Shown: positions 1-6,545, counted from the first letter of the stretch. The stretch is DNA of 41,629 nt from a virus (IMGVR_UViG_3300009285_000433:1-41629), one strand, 5' to 3'. The notes: a model not told the origin generated them from the sequence alone. A program made the numbers and translations.

Positions 1-2
1 AT

Positions 3-20
3 TTTTGACTCCTCCTTTTA
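3..20 (-). promoter_or_regulatory. Ribosome binding site of a gene cut off by the window start
   Basis: On the minus strand, AAAAGGAGGAGTCAAAAAT runs into base 1 and ends with the first two bases of a probable ATG. This implies that a leftward gene begins just outside the window, in the alternative context that precedes the 55 bp junction repeat. Confidence 0.35.
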
Positions 21-239
21 TAGTTGTAATTCATTTTCACCAGCCATCGCCCTGGACATTACGTTCGCCTTCCGGTTCACTCGGAGTGGTTACCGAGCCC
101 TGCGTTGGCATCCCCCGATTCCCCGGGTTTCCCCTTTCTTTCTGAGCGCCTAATCTCCCCCGCCCTTTCGGGTGGCTGGCTTTGCTCTTTTCGGGACTTA
201 CACCCCTTATTGGCTACTACTCACAATAGCTCAGTGGCC

Positions 240-351
240 GGTAGTTCTGTCCTCTGCCTATCTACAACTTTACAAAAAGTTCCGTCATAGCAGGACATCA
301 CTTAAATAGCTCCGTCTTTTCGGCTTCAGGTAGTCCTGCCCTCTGCCTATC
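240..351 (+). repeat. Imperfect tandem repeats in the left junction
   Basis: GGTAGTYCTGYCCTCTGCCTATC occurs at 240-262 and 329-351 (two differences over 23 bases), each preceded by AATAGCTC(A/C)GT. A shorter form (GGTAGTCCTGCCCT) is at the right end near 41498. Confidence 0.75.
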
Positions 352-415
352 GTGCTGTTAACCTTAGTCTAAGACTTAGTTAAAACCAAGCAACTAGCAG
401 TTTCACCCGCTTTCG

Positions 416-470
416 GCTTCGGGCAGGCTTGCTGGCTGTTCCTTACCCATTTATATCTCAGTCAACTTCC
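416..470 (+). repeat. 55 bp direct repeat, left copy (junction)
   Basis: Identical over 55 bases to the last 55 bases of the window; the flanking base on the left differs (g versus a). It ends inside an inverted repeat (GCTTGCTGG at 427-435 with CCAGCAAGC at 479-487). An exact 55 bp overlap is what a de Bruijn assembler with k=55 leaves at a graph junction, so it most likely marks where the genome closes on itself. Confidence 0.9.
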
Positions 471-500
471 CTGAGACACCAGCAAGCTATTCAACTGTCG

Positions 501-1175
501 TTAACTGGGTAACTGGAAGATTTCATTCTCATCCTCGACTATCTTGCCCAGCTTCAGCAGAGCATTGATAAAACTTTTGTCTGAGATGGAACGCTGGAAT
601 GCCGCATCTCTTCTTATCCCGGGGTCAGAAAAAGCCCACTTGTTAAACTGTGCTCTGGTCTTGCCGATGAGATTTTCTAGAGCATAGTCTGCTATAGATA
701 TAACACTACCAGTTACTTCTCCGCCAGCGCTGACGCCATCGATACTTTCCACAATCCAGACTGGTGTCGGCACTATCTTATCAGGGTATTCGCCGGGGTC
801 AGCATCCTTATTCCAGATTGGCTTGGGAGCTGGTCTGCCATCTTGCCCATCACAGAATACTAAGGTCACTGTTCTTCCTGTAACATCCTTGAGGTCTTCG
901 TCTGGAGAAAGTAACTTTGCTAGTGATGCGGCAAAGTAACCGAACCTTGACTTGTTCTTGTTTGACTCCCCCAAGTTGATTACCGCTGTAGGGAAGTTGT
1001 AGGGTGAGACAGAGACAACATTGTCCAGGTCTTTGAAGTTCAAGTCAATTCTCATACCTGCGTAGCCGGTGGCAGGAAACTTTCTGTAGCTGTCAAAGAC
1101 GCCAGAAAACTTCCTCAGCGGGTTGTCAAAGTCGCTATCCACTAATCCACGAATTGAAACTAGTTCATCGGCCAT
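501..1175 (-). CDS. Hypothetical protein, possible nucleic-acid-binding protein
   Basis: A 224-residue protein. The start is fixed by AAGGAGG seven bases before the ATG. It is the main product of the leftward promoter at 1373-1402 and the last left-arm gene before the junction. The sequence is a mixed alpha/beta protein without membrane segments; a central stretch (about residues 95-145) of alternating beta-type residues, acids and Pro/Gly could be OB-fold-like. Position in a replication/early region makes a single-stranded-DNA-binding role conceivable, but there is no diagnostic motif and no acidic SSB-type tail. Function unknown. Confidence 0.7.
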   Translation of the reverse strand: MADELVSIRGLVDSDFDNPLRKFSGVFDSYRKFPATGYAGMRIDLNFKDLDNVVSVSPYNFPTAVINLGESNKNKSRFGYFAASLAKLLSPDEDLKDVTGRTVTLVFCDGQDGRPAPKPIWNKDADPGEYPDKIVPTPVWIVESIDGVSAGGEVTGSVISIADYALENLIGKTRAQFNKWAFSDPGIRRDAAFQRSISDKSFINALLKLGKIVEDENEIFQLPS

Positions 1176-1252
1176 TCTTCATCCTCCTTAAATATAAGTT
1201 TATCTTCGTCGTCATTTTCCTCAAAGTCAGGCTTCTGCATCTCCGCATACAT
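1160..1252 (-). CDS. Possible 30-residue acidic leader peptide
   Basis: A short ORF (MYAEMQKPDFEENDDEDK...) preceded by GAGGAG four bases before the ATG. Its 3' end overlaps the start of the 224-residue gene, and its coding sequence contains that gene's ribosome site, so translation of the two could be coupled. Very acidic with a short tail. No homology recognised. Confidence 0.4.
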   Translation of the reverse strand: MYAEMQKPDFEENDDEDKLIFKEDEEWPMN

Positions 1253-1333
1253 TATCTCCTCGCTTGCTCTTTTCTTTCTTTCGTGTTCTTAAGTCCTCCT
1301 TTATGTAATTACTTACACATTGCTAAGACAAGT

Positions 1334-1348
1334 TCAACGCTTTTTCAT
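1334..1348 (-). other. Five-codon ORF (MKKR-stop) behind a strong ribosome site
   Basis: Immediately downstream of the leftward promoter at 1373-1402, GAGGAGG is followed seven bases later by ATG AAA AAG CGT TGA. This leaves a minimal ORF at the 5' end of a long leader. It may be a ribosome-loading or attenuation device, or chance. Confidence 0.25.
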
Positions 1349-1372
1349 CGCCACCTCCTCAGTTAATAGTCT

Positions 1373-1402
1373 ATTATACCACGAAGTATTAAGACAAGTC
1401 AA
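1373..1402 (-). promoter_or_regulatory. Sigma-70-type promoter, leftward (P1)
   Basis: Minus strand: TTGACT (1397-1402), 18-base spacer ending TGG, TATAAT (1373-1378). The TGG before the -10 makes it an extended -10 promoter. It drives the leader with the five-codon ORF, the 30-residue ORF and the 224-residue gene, and possibly reads through the circular junction into the right-arm genes. Confidence 0.8.
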
Positions 1403-1440
1403 ATCACAAAATACTTGAACGGAAATAAATATAATGAAAT

Positions 1441-1494
1441 ACCTGTATAGTTATAATATGATTATACATATAATTCATTACATATTACTTGAAG
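1441..1494 (+). promoter_or_regulatory. AT-rich control element, copy A
   Basis: One of three copies of a roughly 50 bp element whose core ATTATACATATAATTCATTA is an imperfect palindrome around CA (ATTATA/TATAAT). Copies A and C share 28 identical bases. Copy A lies between the end of the 157-residue gene and promoter P1, about 55 bases upstream of the P1 -35 box. It retains a TTGAAG on the plus strand without a matching -10. Confidence 0.65.
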
Positions 1495-1958
1495 TGTTTC
1501 CAGAAGTTATGTTCATCTTTCTCTTGTTGTAGTTGACGGTTACGCCTCTCCCTAAGTCGTGTCGCTGTATCTTTCTTCTTAATGAATTCTTCCACCATCT
1601 CAGGATACTCAGCAAGAACATAATCAGGAACTTCTTCTTCATCTTTAAGAGCTTCTAACACATAATAAGCATGAGGCTCAAGGAAGACAGTGCCTTCATC
1701 CTCATCCCACCTTGCGTCACTTAAGTCAATCATCATCTCCAGGAACTCAGCATAAGTAGACTCTTCCCCAGTCTCTTCATAGTTTGCTTCGCTAACGCTT
1801 ATGAATAGTTTCTCCTTTGCTCGTGGCGAGAGTTCAGTAAATAAAGGAAAAGACTGAGCAAACTCAGCTGAGGTCATTTGGTAAGGTAACTTCTTCATTG
1901 CCCAAACAGAGAATGAGCTAGGCGTTGCTTTCATCACTGTAGTATTCCTCCTCTTCAT
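1485..1958 (-). CDS. Acidic hypothetical protein with FW-type C-terminal tail
   Basis: 157 residues, rich in Glu/Asp in the middle and with a charged helical C-terminal third. No recognised domain. Its last residues, EHNFWKHFK, match a tail shared with three other early proteins (stops at 3414, 5375 and 5706), suggesting a common docking partner. The start overlaps the upstream stop by ATGA, so it is translationally coupled to the gene ending at 1955. Last gene of the leftward operon from the 6.9 kb promoter. Confidence 0.75.
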   Translation of the reverse strand: MKRRNTTVMKATPSSFSVWAMKKLPYQMTSAEFAQSFPLFTELSPRAKEKLFISVSEANYEETGEESTYAEFLEMMIDLSDARWDEDEGTVFLEPHAYYVLEALKDEEEVPDYVLAEYPEMVEEFIKKKDTATRLRERRNRQLQQEKDEHNFWKHFK

Positions 1959-2218
1959 CTAGGGGTGGGGGTCGAGCGCTGGCATGATTTCTTTCTCATT
2001 TTCTTTTCTGCTGAAACTCTTTCAACGAGCAGACTGATACGAGTCTCACATATAACTAGCTCAGACTTTGCGGTCTTGATAACCCAGTCTCTGTCCAGTA
2101 ATAACTTATGTCTAGCGGCAAGTTCAGGCTGTCTTACGATACCTAGTAGCTTAGTTCTTCTATGGCGTAGTCGCCTTAATTCACGCGTAGTTTCACTTGA
2201 GCGTCTTCTCATCATCAC
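1955..2218 (-). CDS. Small basic coiled hypothetical protein
   Basis: 87 residues, Arg/Lys-rich and helical, opening MMMRRRSS. GAGGAGGAGAGG precedes the ATG. Its stop shares ATGA with the next gene. The amphipathic, strongly basic composition would suit nucleic-acid binding, but no family was recognised. The opposite-strand frame over the same bases lacks a ribosome site. Confidence 0.65.
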   Translation of the reverse strand: MMMRRRSSETTRELRRLRHRRTKLLGIVRQPELAARHKLLLDRDWVIKTAKSELVICETRISLLVERVSAEKKMRKKSCQRSTPTPR

Positions 2219-2232
2219 CTCTCCTCCTCATC

Positions 2233-3066
2233 CTACGTTAGGTCTCTAATTGTTGGCTCATCTTCTTCAATGACGTCTCTATCAATTACTTCTGGATTAA
2301 GATTACTCCGATGCCACTTAACCGTAAAGCCGGGGATAAAGTTCTGAGCATTACGAGTCTTGCCAAAGTCCATCTTGACTATATCATTACCAGAAAATGG
2401 ATTAGTAATTCTCAGTCTGACGATAGTGTCCAGCCAATTATTCCAGTAGCTACTGCCCATTATCTCTTCAGCACCTAAGTCAACAACTTGGCCACTAGAG
2501 TCAGTCCTTGTCAGTCTGGCGTGGTGAATGATGATGAAGGTAGTATTATACCTTCTTCTAAGACTGTTGATATTACGCTGGAACTTCTTTACGTCATACT
2601 CGTCAGATATATGTCCTGCTACATATAGCATCAGCGGATCAAGAATTACTACCAACGGCAATTGAGGGTCATGAGCACGACGCCGGACTTCCTCAATGTT
2701 CTTAGTTAATTCTGCTAACCCATGTGAAGTGTCCAGCATAACATCATCTGTTGGAGTTGTGAAGAAGACGTTGGGAGATGACATACTGTTGCCCTGCTTA
2801 TACTTCACAAACCTATCTTTGAACAAAAGCTTTGGCAACTCTACCTGATGAGATAGGATTGTTGCTGATGATGTCTTGAACCCAAACCAGTCCTTACCGC
2901 TACCAATGCTGTAGGCGAGATGTAAAGTATTCATAGTCTTCCACGTCCCAGCAGCTCCAAACAGCATCATGACAGTGCCAGGAAACAGTATCCCTTCTTC
3001 AATAATAGCGTCTGGCCTGTAGTCTGGTTGCCATTGGAGTAACTGGTTCTCGCTATCAATGGTCAA
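2233..3066 (-). CDS. RepA/RecA-like P-loop ATPase, probable replicative helicase
   Basis: 277 residues of the AAA_25/RepA-like RecA fold. The Walker A region is GAAGTWKT (37-44): Lys43 and Thr44 are kept but the usual Gly before Lys is Trp, a variant of the GxxxTxKT kind met in this family. Walker B is VVILDP (Asp143). A His-His pair follows at 181-182 after a hydrophobic strand, then FGKTRNAQ near 235. These hexameric ATPases act as phage replicative helicases or recombination ATPases. No primase was recognised in the window, so its loading partner is unclear. It follows a zinc-ribbon gene with a four-base gap. Confidence 0.85.
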   Translation of the reverse strand: MTIDSENQLLQWQPDYRPDAIIEEGILFPGTVMMLFGAAGTWKTMNTLHLAYSIGSGKDWFGFKTSSATILSHQVELPKLLFKDRFVKYKQGNSMSSPNVFFTTPTDDVMLDTSHGLAELTKNIEEVRRRAHDPQLPLVVILDPLMLYVAGHISDEYDVKKFQRNINSLRRRYNTTFIIIHHARLTRTDSSGQVVDLGAEEIMGSSYWNNWLDTIVRLRITNPFSGNDIVKMDFGKTRNAQNFIPGFTVKWHRSNLNPEVIDRDVIEEDEPTIRDLT

Positions 3067-3070
3067 AACT

Positions 3071-3403
3071 TTAATCCTTACTAATTCTTTGCTGTGTGTT
3101 TGGAAGAACGAGTTTTACAACTTCAACTGTCTTTGCTACTTCACCCAGCGAGACTAAAACAGAATACATGCAGCCACATTTACAGCAGATGTCCCACGCA
3201 GTCTTGAAGAAGGGAAGTTTTGTTCCAGCAGGCTGTATTGCTACTGACTGTGGAGGTAATGGAATGCCTTCCCGCACTTGAAAATCAAAATGTATAATGT
3301 GCTCAGGAAGCAGCTTTTTCTCCTTCAACTCCCTCACTAAGTTCTCAAAGAATCTTTCTTCTGACTGACAACAGGGACATTGACTAACTTCTTGCTTGTT
3401 CAT
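3071..3403 (-). CDS. Zinc-ribbon hypothetical protein
   Basis: About 110 residues when started at MNKQEVSQ, chosen because AGGAGG lies just upstream; the longer frame from 3430 has no ribosome site. A CPCC pair near the N-terminus and CCKCGC near residue 75 could bind one zinc. It lies directly before the helicase-like ATPase, so a replication role is possible but not shown. Confidence 0.65.
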   Translation of the reverse strand: MNKQEVSQCPCCQSEERFFENLVRELKEKKLLPEHIIHFDFQVREGIPLPPQSVAIQPAGTKLPFFKTAWDICCKCGCMYSVLVSLGEVAKTVEVVKLVLPNTQQRISKD

Positions 3404-3413
3404 CTCTTTCCTC

Positions 3414-3701
3414 CTACTTAAACTGCTCAAAGAATTCTTTTCTCTGAGACTCCTGGATTATCTTTCTCCACTTAGAGATGGTTGTAGAGTCTACTCCTAT
3501 TCTTTTTTCTACTTCATAAATTGTCCCCTCCATAATAATGTTCTCCAATTTATTTTTGAATTTCATCTCAGTCAGTCGCATCAGAGTAGACTTTGGATAG
3601 GCAGAAGGAAGTTCTTCTATAGGCACTGGTTTTCTACTCAAGCGCTTGAACTCCACGCCTCTCTGCTTAAGTATCTTCTTTCTGATGTCTGACGGTCTCA
3701 A
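3414..3701 (-). CDS. HTH DNA-binding protein with FW-type C-terminal tail
   Basis: About 95 residues from a TTG start at 3701, chosen because GGAGG lies four bases upstream; the frame is open to another TTG at 3728. Residues 60-85 (EVEKRIGVDSTTISKWRKII) form a clear helix-turn-helix of the homeodomain-like or transposase-like kind. It ends RKEFFEQFK, a version of the tail shared with the proteins stopping at 1485, 5375 and 5706. A small regulator or DNA adaptor is likely. The upstream membrane-peptide gene stops within this gene's ribosome site, implying coupling. Confidence 0.65.
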   Translation of the reverse strand: MRPSDIRKKILKQRGVEFKRLSRKPVPIEELPSAYPKSTLMRLTEMKFKNKLENIIMEGTIYEVEKRIGVDSTTISKWRKIIQESQRKEFFEQFK

Positions 3702-3702
3702 A

Positions 3703-3786
3703 CTACCTCCACGACTGAATAGTAACAAAGTATAGAGCAGCGAGCATTAACCAGAACAAGATGACTACAATAACTAGTTTATACAA
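3703..3786 (-). CDS. 27-residue membrane peptide
   Basis: A TTG-started ORF whose start overlaps the stop of the upstream Cys-rich gene (TTGTATAA). It encodes one hydrophobic helix (VIVVILFWLMLAALYFV) followed by TIQSWR. AGGA lies eight bases upstream. The stop TAG falls between GGAGG and the TTG of the next gene. The layout supports translation, but the size calls for caution. Confidence 0.4.
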   Translation of the reverse strand: MYKLVIVVILFWLMLAALYFVTIQSWR

Positions 3787-4036
3787 CTCTACGTCCTAAT
3801 GAGACTTTATGTCCGCCTAGAACTCTTCGCTCCTGCTGTTCGCCATCCTCGTAACTTGTCCACCAAGCTGGATTTGAAGCGGAGCGAAGAATATCGGTAG
3901 CGCAGTTACTAGAATACAGAGCGCAATGCCCATCTCTCATGTGCCAGCAGTTAATACAAGTTCTTCTTTTGCTGACTAAGTCCTTCGCATAGACTGGGTT
4001 GCTAAGAAAGTTTTCTGATGACTTTATAGCTTCCAC
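3779..4036 (-). CDS. Small Cys-rich, probably zinc-binding protein
   Basis: 85 residues from a GTG start with AAGGAG seven bases upstream. A cluster CINCWHMRDGHCALYSSNC (about residues 27-45) offers four Cys for zinc. The C-terminal half is charged. No recognised family. It overlaps the preceding gene by about 35 bases. Confidence 0.6.
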   Translation of the reverse strand: MEAIKSSENFLSNPVYAKDLVSKRRTCINCWHMRDGHCALYSSNCATDILRSASNPAWWTSYEDGEQQERRVLGGHKVSLGRRVV

Positions 4037-4187
4037 TTCTTCTCTCCTTTCTATTTAGACTTATAATCTTGGGCTTGCCGTCAACAGTTCCAACTATGAC
4101 TTTCCGTGTGGGACTAGGCGTGAACTTACCAAAGAGTCTACCCGCCTTTGTTGGGGTGAGCGTTCTTTCTGAGTGTAACTCTTTCAT
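4002..4187 (-). CDS. Small basic hypothetical protein
   Basis: 61 residues, Lys/Arg-rich, without a recognised domain. The ATG has a very good ribosome site (AAGGAG, eight bases upstream), which is the main reason to accept it despite overlapping the upstream gene by 50 bases and the downstream one by about 35. Confidence 0.5.
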   Translation of the reverse strand: MKELHSERTLTPTKAGRLFGKFTPSPTRKVIVGTVDGKPKIISLNRKERRSGSYKVIRKLS

Positions 4188-4326
4188 TACTTAGTCTCCT
4201 TATAAGTATCCCTGCTTCTCCCATAGTCATTGGCTGTTCTTCTAGCGGGGCGTGAACCCCACACGCCATACAGAGCAGGGCAATGGTGTGAAGCTGACGT
4301 CCAGTAGCTAAGTCAGACTTGTTCAA
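4138..4326 (-). CDS. DUF3072-like small protein
   Basis: About 62 residues from a TTG at 4326 behind AGAGG and overlapping the upstream stop; an ATG at 4362 in the same frame lacks a ribosome site. The pattern ATGRQLxxIAxLCMACG followed by PLEEQPMTMGEAGxLIRRL resembles the small DUF3072 family found in phages and bacteria. Function unknown. Confidence 0.55.
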   Translation of the reverse strand: MNKSDLATGRQLHTIALLCMACGVHAPLEEQPMTMGEAGILIRRLSNERVTLRKNAHPNKGG

Positions 4327-4702
4327 GAAGCTTAACCTCTTTAGCGACAACTGTAACGTCATCTATTGGAGCATTACCGGTAAAGTGCCAGCGTGTCCCT
4401 CCCCAAGCAACCTCTTTTCTGAAAGCTACATGGAAGACAACGCCACCAGAATACTGCTGAATTATCTTAGCGACGGCAAGAGAAAGGCTGATATGAAAGC
4501 CAGTGGGATAAGTTCCCAAAAAGTCGACCATCTTTATAGGCTCTTTCTTCTTGTCTTTTGCGTAAGCGCCAACAAAAAGTTGAACCGCGTCACTTCCGCA
4601 TAGTCCAGTAAAGTATTCCATGGGCTCATCGCCATTACAGACTACTACCTTGTAGCCTCGCCGTTTTCTACTCCTGCCTTCAAAGATTTTAGCCAAACAC
4701 AT
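4313..4702 (-). CDS. Hypothetical protein of a recurrent phage type
   Basis: 129 residues beginning MCLAKIFEG; AAGGAGG lies nine bases before the ATG. A central TYPTGFHI followed by a helix, a strand with VAFRKEVAWGG and a closing VVAKEVKLLE recall a common phage accessory family built as MCL...GFH...VAKE, whose role is not established. Embedded in the early leftward operon. Confidence 0.6.
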   Translation of the reverse strand: MCLAKIFEGRSRKRRGYKVVVCNGDEPMEYFTGLCGSDAVQLFVGAYAKDKKKEPIKMVDFLGTYPTGFHISLSLAVAKIIQQYSGGVVFHVAFRKEVAWGGTRWHFTGNAPIDDVTVVAKEVKLLEQV

Positions 4703-4716
4703 CAGTCAATCCCTCC

Positions 4717-4866
4717 TTAAATAAAGATAATAATTATTCCGCCAATGAGCCAAATGGAAACTCTGATAACAAGAAGCTCAGATATTTCTTTGTCTGTAGA
4801 AGAGAATAACACAAGACCAACGCTAGTAATAAGTATTCCAACTATTAGCTTGATTATTTCAACCAT
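4717..4866 (-). CDS. 49-residue two-helix membrane protein
   Basis: The ATG overlaps the upstream stop as TAATG. Two hydrophobic segments (IIKLIVGILITSVGLVLF and LVIRVSIWLIGGIIIIFI) flank a short polar loop STDKEISE. The stop is followed at once by the AAGGAGG of the next gene. Early expression argues against a holin and more for a host-envelope or exclusion role; that is inference. Confidence 0.6.
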   Translation of the reverse strand: MVEIIKLIVGILITSVGLVLFSSTDKEISELLVIRVSIWLIGGIIIIFI

Positions 4867-5060
4867 TACTCTCTCTCCCATTCTGTTCTTGACCTGTCTC
4901 CTTCATACGGAGCAAAGCCAGTGCCGTAACATTCTTCACACTTGACCTGAGCCTCTGTCGTAACAAAGTCTCCATGAGCCGTCGAGTAGTGGTTGTAAAT
5001 TCTGACTGTGTAGCCTTTACCTCTACACTCCTGGCACTTTTTCCTTTCATCTTGTGGCAT
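4866..5060 (-). CDS. DnaJ-type zinc-finger miniprotein
   Basis: 64 residues with two CxxCxGxG-like units, CQECRGKG and CEECYGTG, the half-sites of the DnaJ central zinc finger, with no J domain or other DnaJ part. AGGAGG precedes the ATG. Phages often carry such stand-alone fingers; their partners are unknown. An alternative frame over the same bases (4859-5050) has no comparable motif. Confidence 0.7.
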   Translation of the reverse strand: MPQDERKKCQECRGKGYTVRIYNHYSTAHGDFVTTEAQVKCEECYGTGFAPYEGDRSRTEWERE

Positions 5061-5077
5061 CTCTTTTCCTCCTCTTC

Positions 5078-5359
5078 TTAGTATTCTAAGTCTCTAATAC
5101 TTAGATACGGTGTTTGATATCCAGACTTGATTGCTTCAAGAAGTTCTTGACTTGACCATTCTGTTCCGCATCCAGAACATCTCCACTTGTCAGTCTTAAA
5201 GTCAATATCCAAGATACTGCCACAATCAGGACAAGGTAACAATCCATGAATAAGTCTGATGTGGTCTCCGTCAAGGATGAAGCTAGATAGTTCTCTTCTA
5301 CGAATAACACCAGTTATATCGTCATTAGGCAGTTCTCGTAAGCTATCATACTTACTCAT
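5078..5359 (-). CDS. Zinc-ribbon protein
   Basis: 93 residues with CPDCGS near residue 43 and CSGCGTEW near residue 61, a classic four-Cys ribbon of the kind found in DNA-binding or transcription proteins. AGAGGG lies upstream of the ATG. Neighbours include another zinc ribbon and an HNH enzyme. Confidence 0.7.
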   Translation of the reverse strand: MSKYDSLRELPNDDITGVIRRRELSSFILDGDHIRLIHGLLPCPDCGSILDIDFKTDKWRCSGCGTEWSSQELLEAIKSGYQTPYLSIRDLEY

Positions 5360-5374
5360 ACGCCCTCTACTTCT

Positions 5375-5713
5375 TTAATCTTTGAATTGTCTCCAGAAAT
5401 CTTCCTCTTCCTTGTCAATTCTTCTTGGGTCTGCTTCGGATGACTCCTCTGCTGTAAACGATACATCACAATTAAAGCAGATACTAAACTGATGTCTTAC
5501 CCACTCAGTATTTCTTCCTCCGCAATAGGGACATCTTCTGTGAACTGCCAGATGGTCTTCTCCCCAAAGTTCCCTGTCTTCTTTTCTGTGTCGTATCTCA
5601 TAGTCGCTTACCTCGCCGTCAAAAAGACCAGCATAGTAAGGGTAGTCATAATACTTGTCTCGTTCCTCGCCAGGTGGTATTAGTATAAGTTCCGCAGCAG
5701 TCAACTTAGCCAT
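5375..5713 (-). CDS. Zinc-ribbon protein with FW-type C-terminal tail
   Basis: About 112 residues from the ATG at 5713, which overlaps the HNH gene's stop; an in-frame TTG lies one codon earlier. CPYCGG (about 62) and CFNCDV (about 79) make a zinc ribbon. It ends EEDFWRQFKD, nearly identical to the tail of the neighbouring HNH protein (KRFWRQFDG), though the bodies are unrelated. A shared interaction partner is the simplest explanation. Confidence 0.75.
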   Translation of the reverse strand: MAKLTAAELILIPPGEERDKYYDYPYYAGLFDGEVSDYEIRHRKEDRELWGEDHLAVHRRCPYCGGRNTEWVRHQFSICFNCDVSFTAEESSEADPRRIDKEEEDFWRQFKD

Positions 5714-5996
5714 CAAATTGTCTCCAGAAACGTTTCTCTCCAGAATGAATGTTATCCTTCACATGAAAGCGCTTGTGGCAGACTCGGTGAGTTAATACTC
5801 TATTACTCAAGTCATTGTTAGAGTGATTGTTATCTTTGTGATGCTCCGTTAATTGGTCAGAGCCTCTAGAGGGAAGGACATCTGACTTAGTAAAAGGAGC
5901 GTGACAAAGATAGCAAGCAGGCTGGCTCTGTTGTATGAGTAGCCAGAGTAAGTCCTTTAGTCTACTCTTCTCGTAAGAAGTCTTAGTCTTCCTCAT
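5706..5996 (-). CDS. HNH endonuclease with FW-type C-terminal tail
   Basis: 96 residues. CYLC (about 28-31), EHHKDNNHSNNDLSN (about 52-66) and HRVCHKRFH (about 71-79) give the HNH fold with its structural zinc and catalytic His. Such small enzymes nick or cut DNA; in phages they support packaging, host-DNA breakdown or homing. Here it sits in the early operon, not beside terminase, so a packaging role is less likely. The last residues KRFWRQFDG match the tail of three other early proteins. Confidence 0.8.
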   Translation of the reverse strand: MRKTKTSYEKSRLKDLLWLLIQQSQPACYLCHAPFTKSDVLPSRGSDQLTEHHKDNNHSNNDLSNRVLTHRVCHKRFHVKDNIHSGEKRFWRQFDG

Positions 5997-6141
5997 CCTT
6001 TACTTTTTCTGCTGAGATTTCCCACTCTGTAAAGTAAGCTTCGCCAAACTGCTTTTTGAATTCAACCAGCAATAACTGGTAGAGCTCCTCAGAAATGTCG
6101 TCTATGTCTAGTCTCAGTCTGCCAGTGGCTACTATCTCCAT
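5983..6141 (-). CDS. 52-residue hypothetical protein
   Basis: Begins MEIVATGRLRLDIDDISEEL; its ATG overlaps the end of the preceding gene by ten bases and its stop overlaps the HNH start by fourteen. Acidic C-terminus. The opening ATGRLRLDI resembles ATGQLRLQL in the protein encoded at 9568-9810, so both may belong to one small family. Function unknown. Confidence 0.6.
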   Translation of the reverse strand: MEIVATGRLRLDIDDISEELYQLLLVEFKKQFGEAYFTEWEISAEKVKDEED

Positions 6142-6311
6142 TGTCGTTCTATCTCCTCTTGACTTACTTTTCTGATGACTGGAGTTCCATTTCTCCTCAC
6201 AACAGACTTTTCCTTAGCTAAGGTATGCCGACACTGAGCATACTTAAGAGTGTTATCTCTTATCCTATCGGGAGCGTAAAGGATTGTATCAGATACATAG
6301 ATGTCAGCCAT
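6132..6311 (-). CDS. Small hypothetical protein
   Basis: 59 residues when started at MADIYVSDT, which has GGGAGGA upstream; the open frame extends to 6353 without a ribosome site. Basic, no recognised domain. Overlaps both neighbouring genes slightly, as is usual in this operon. Confidence 0.6.
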   Translation of the reverse strand: MADIYVSDTILYAPDRIRDNTLKYAQCRHTLAKEKSVVRRNGTPVIRKVSQEEIERQWR

Positions 6312-6543
6312 CTTGCTTCCTCCCAGTTTCCCAAGTTTGCCGAAAGACTTCAATACCTCCTATTTCCACTATAACTTGAATATGGTCGTGACCAACATGA
6401 AGGAATGCTCCACCATAATCGTTGTCTATTGTAGAAAAGATTACATTAGCATTAAGTATCTTACGAGACTCTAGTTTATCGCCTGGCTCGACTCTTGCCG
6501 AACTGATATAGCCTTTTACCATTGCCTTATCAATGTTATCCAT
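6304..6543 (-). CDS. Hypothetical protein
   Basis: 79 residues, mostly beta by composition; TAGGAGG lies five bases before the ATG and is formed partly by the stop of the upstream Cys-rich gene. No family recognised. Confidence 0.65.
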   Translation of the reverse strand: MDNIDKAMVKGYISSARVEPGDKLESRKILNANVIFSTIDNDYGGAFLHVGHDHIQVIVEIGGIEVFRQTWETGRKQDG

Positions 6544-6545
6544 TT

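Larger units (their letters stand above)
1..470 (-). other. Repeat-rich junction region with no intact gene, left side
   Basis: About 470 bases carrying only very short leftward ORFs. Two are listable: 403-450 (15 codons, starting inside the 55 bp junction repeat) and 37-111 (24 codons, opening MPTQGSV). Neither has a good ribosome site. The stretch is full of short repeats shared with the right end (ggtagtcctgccct, gccctttcgggtggctgg) and of potential hairpins with GAAA loops such as CCCGAAAGGG. It could be decayed duplicated coding DNA or a structured RNA; the sequence alone does not decide. The rightward reading frame at 105-290 is in the same stretch and has no ribosome site. Confidence 0.5.

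Noticed and set aside
105-290. Rightward 61-codon frame in the left junction
   Set aside because: No ribosome site, Ser/Leu-rich low-quality translation, lies in the repeat mosaic against the direction of neighbouring genes.
1-470. Group I intron or known large phage RNA in the junction
   Set aside because: Hairpins with GAAA loops are present, but I could not match conserved core elements of any class with confidence.
4319-4603. Rightward 94-codon frame opposite the MCLAKIFEG gene
   Set aside because: Antisense shadow; the leftward gene has AAGGAGG and family-like sequence.
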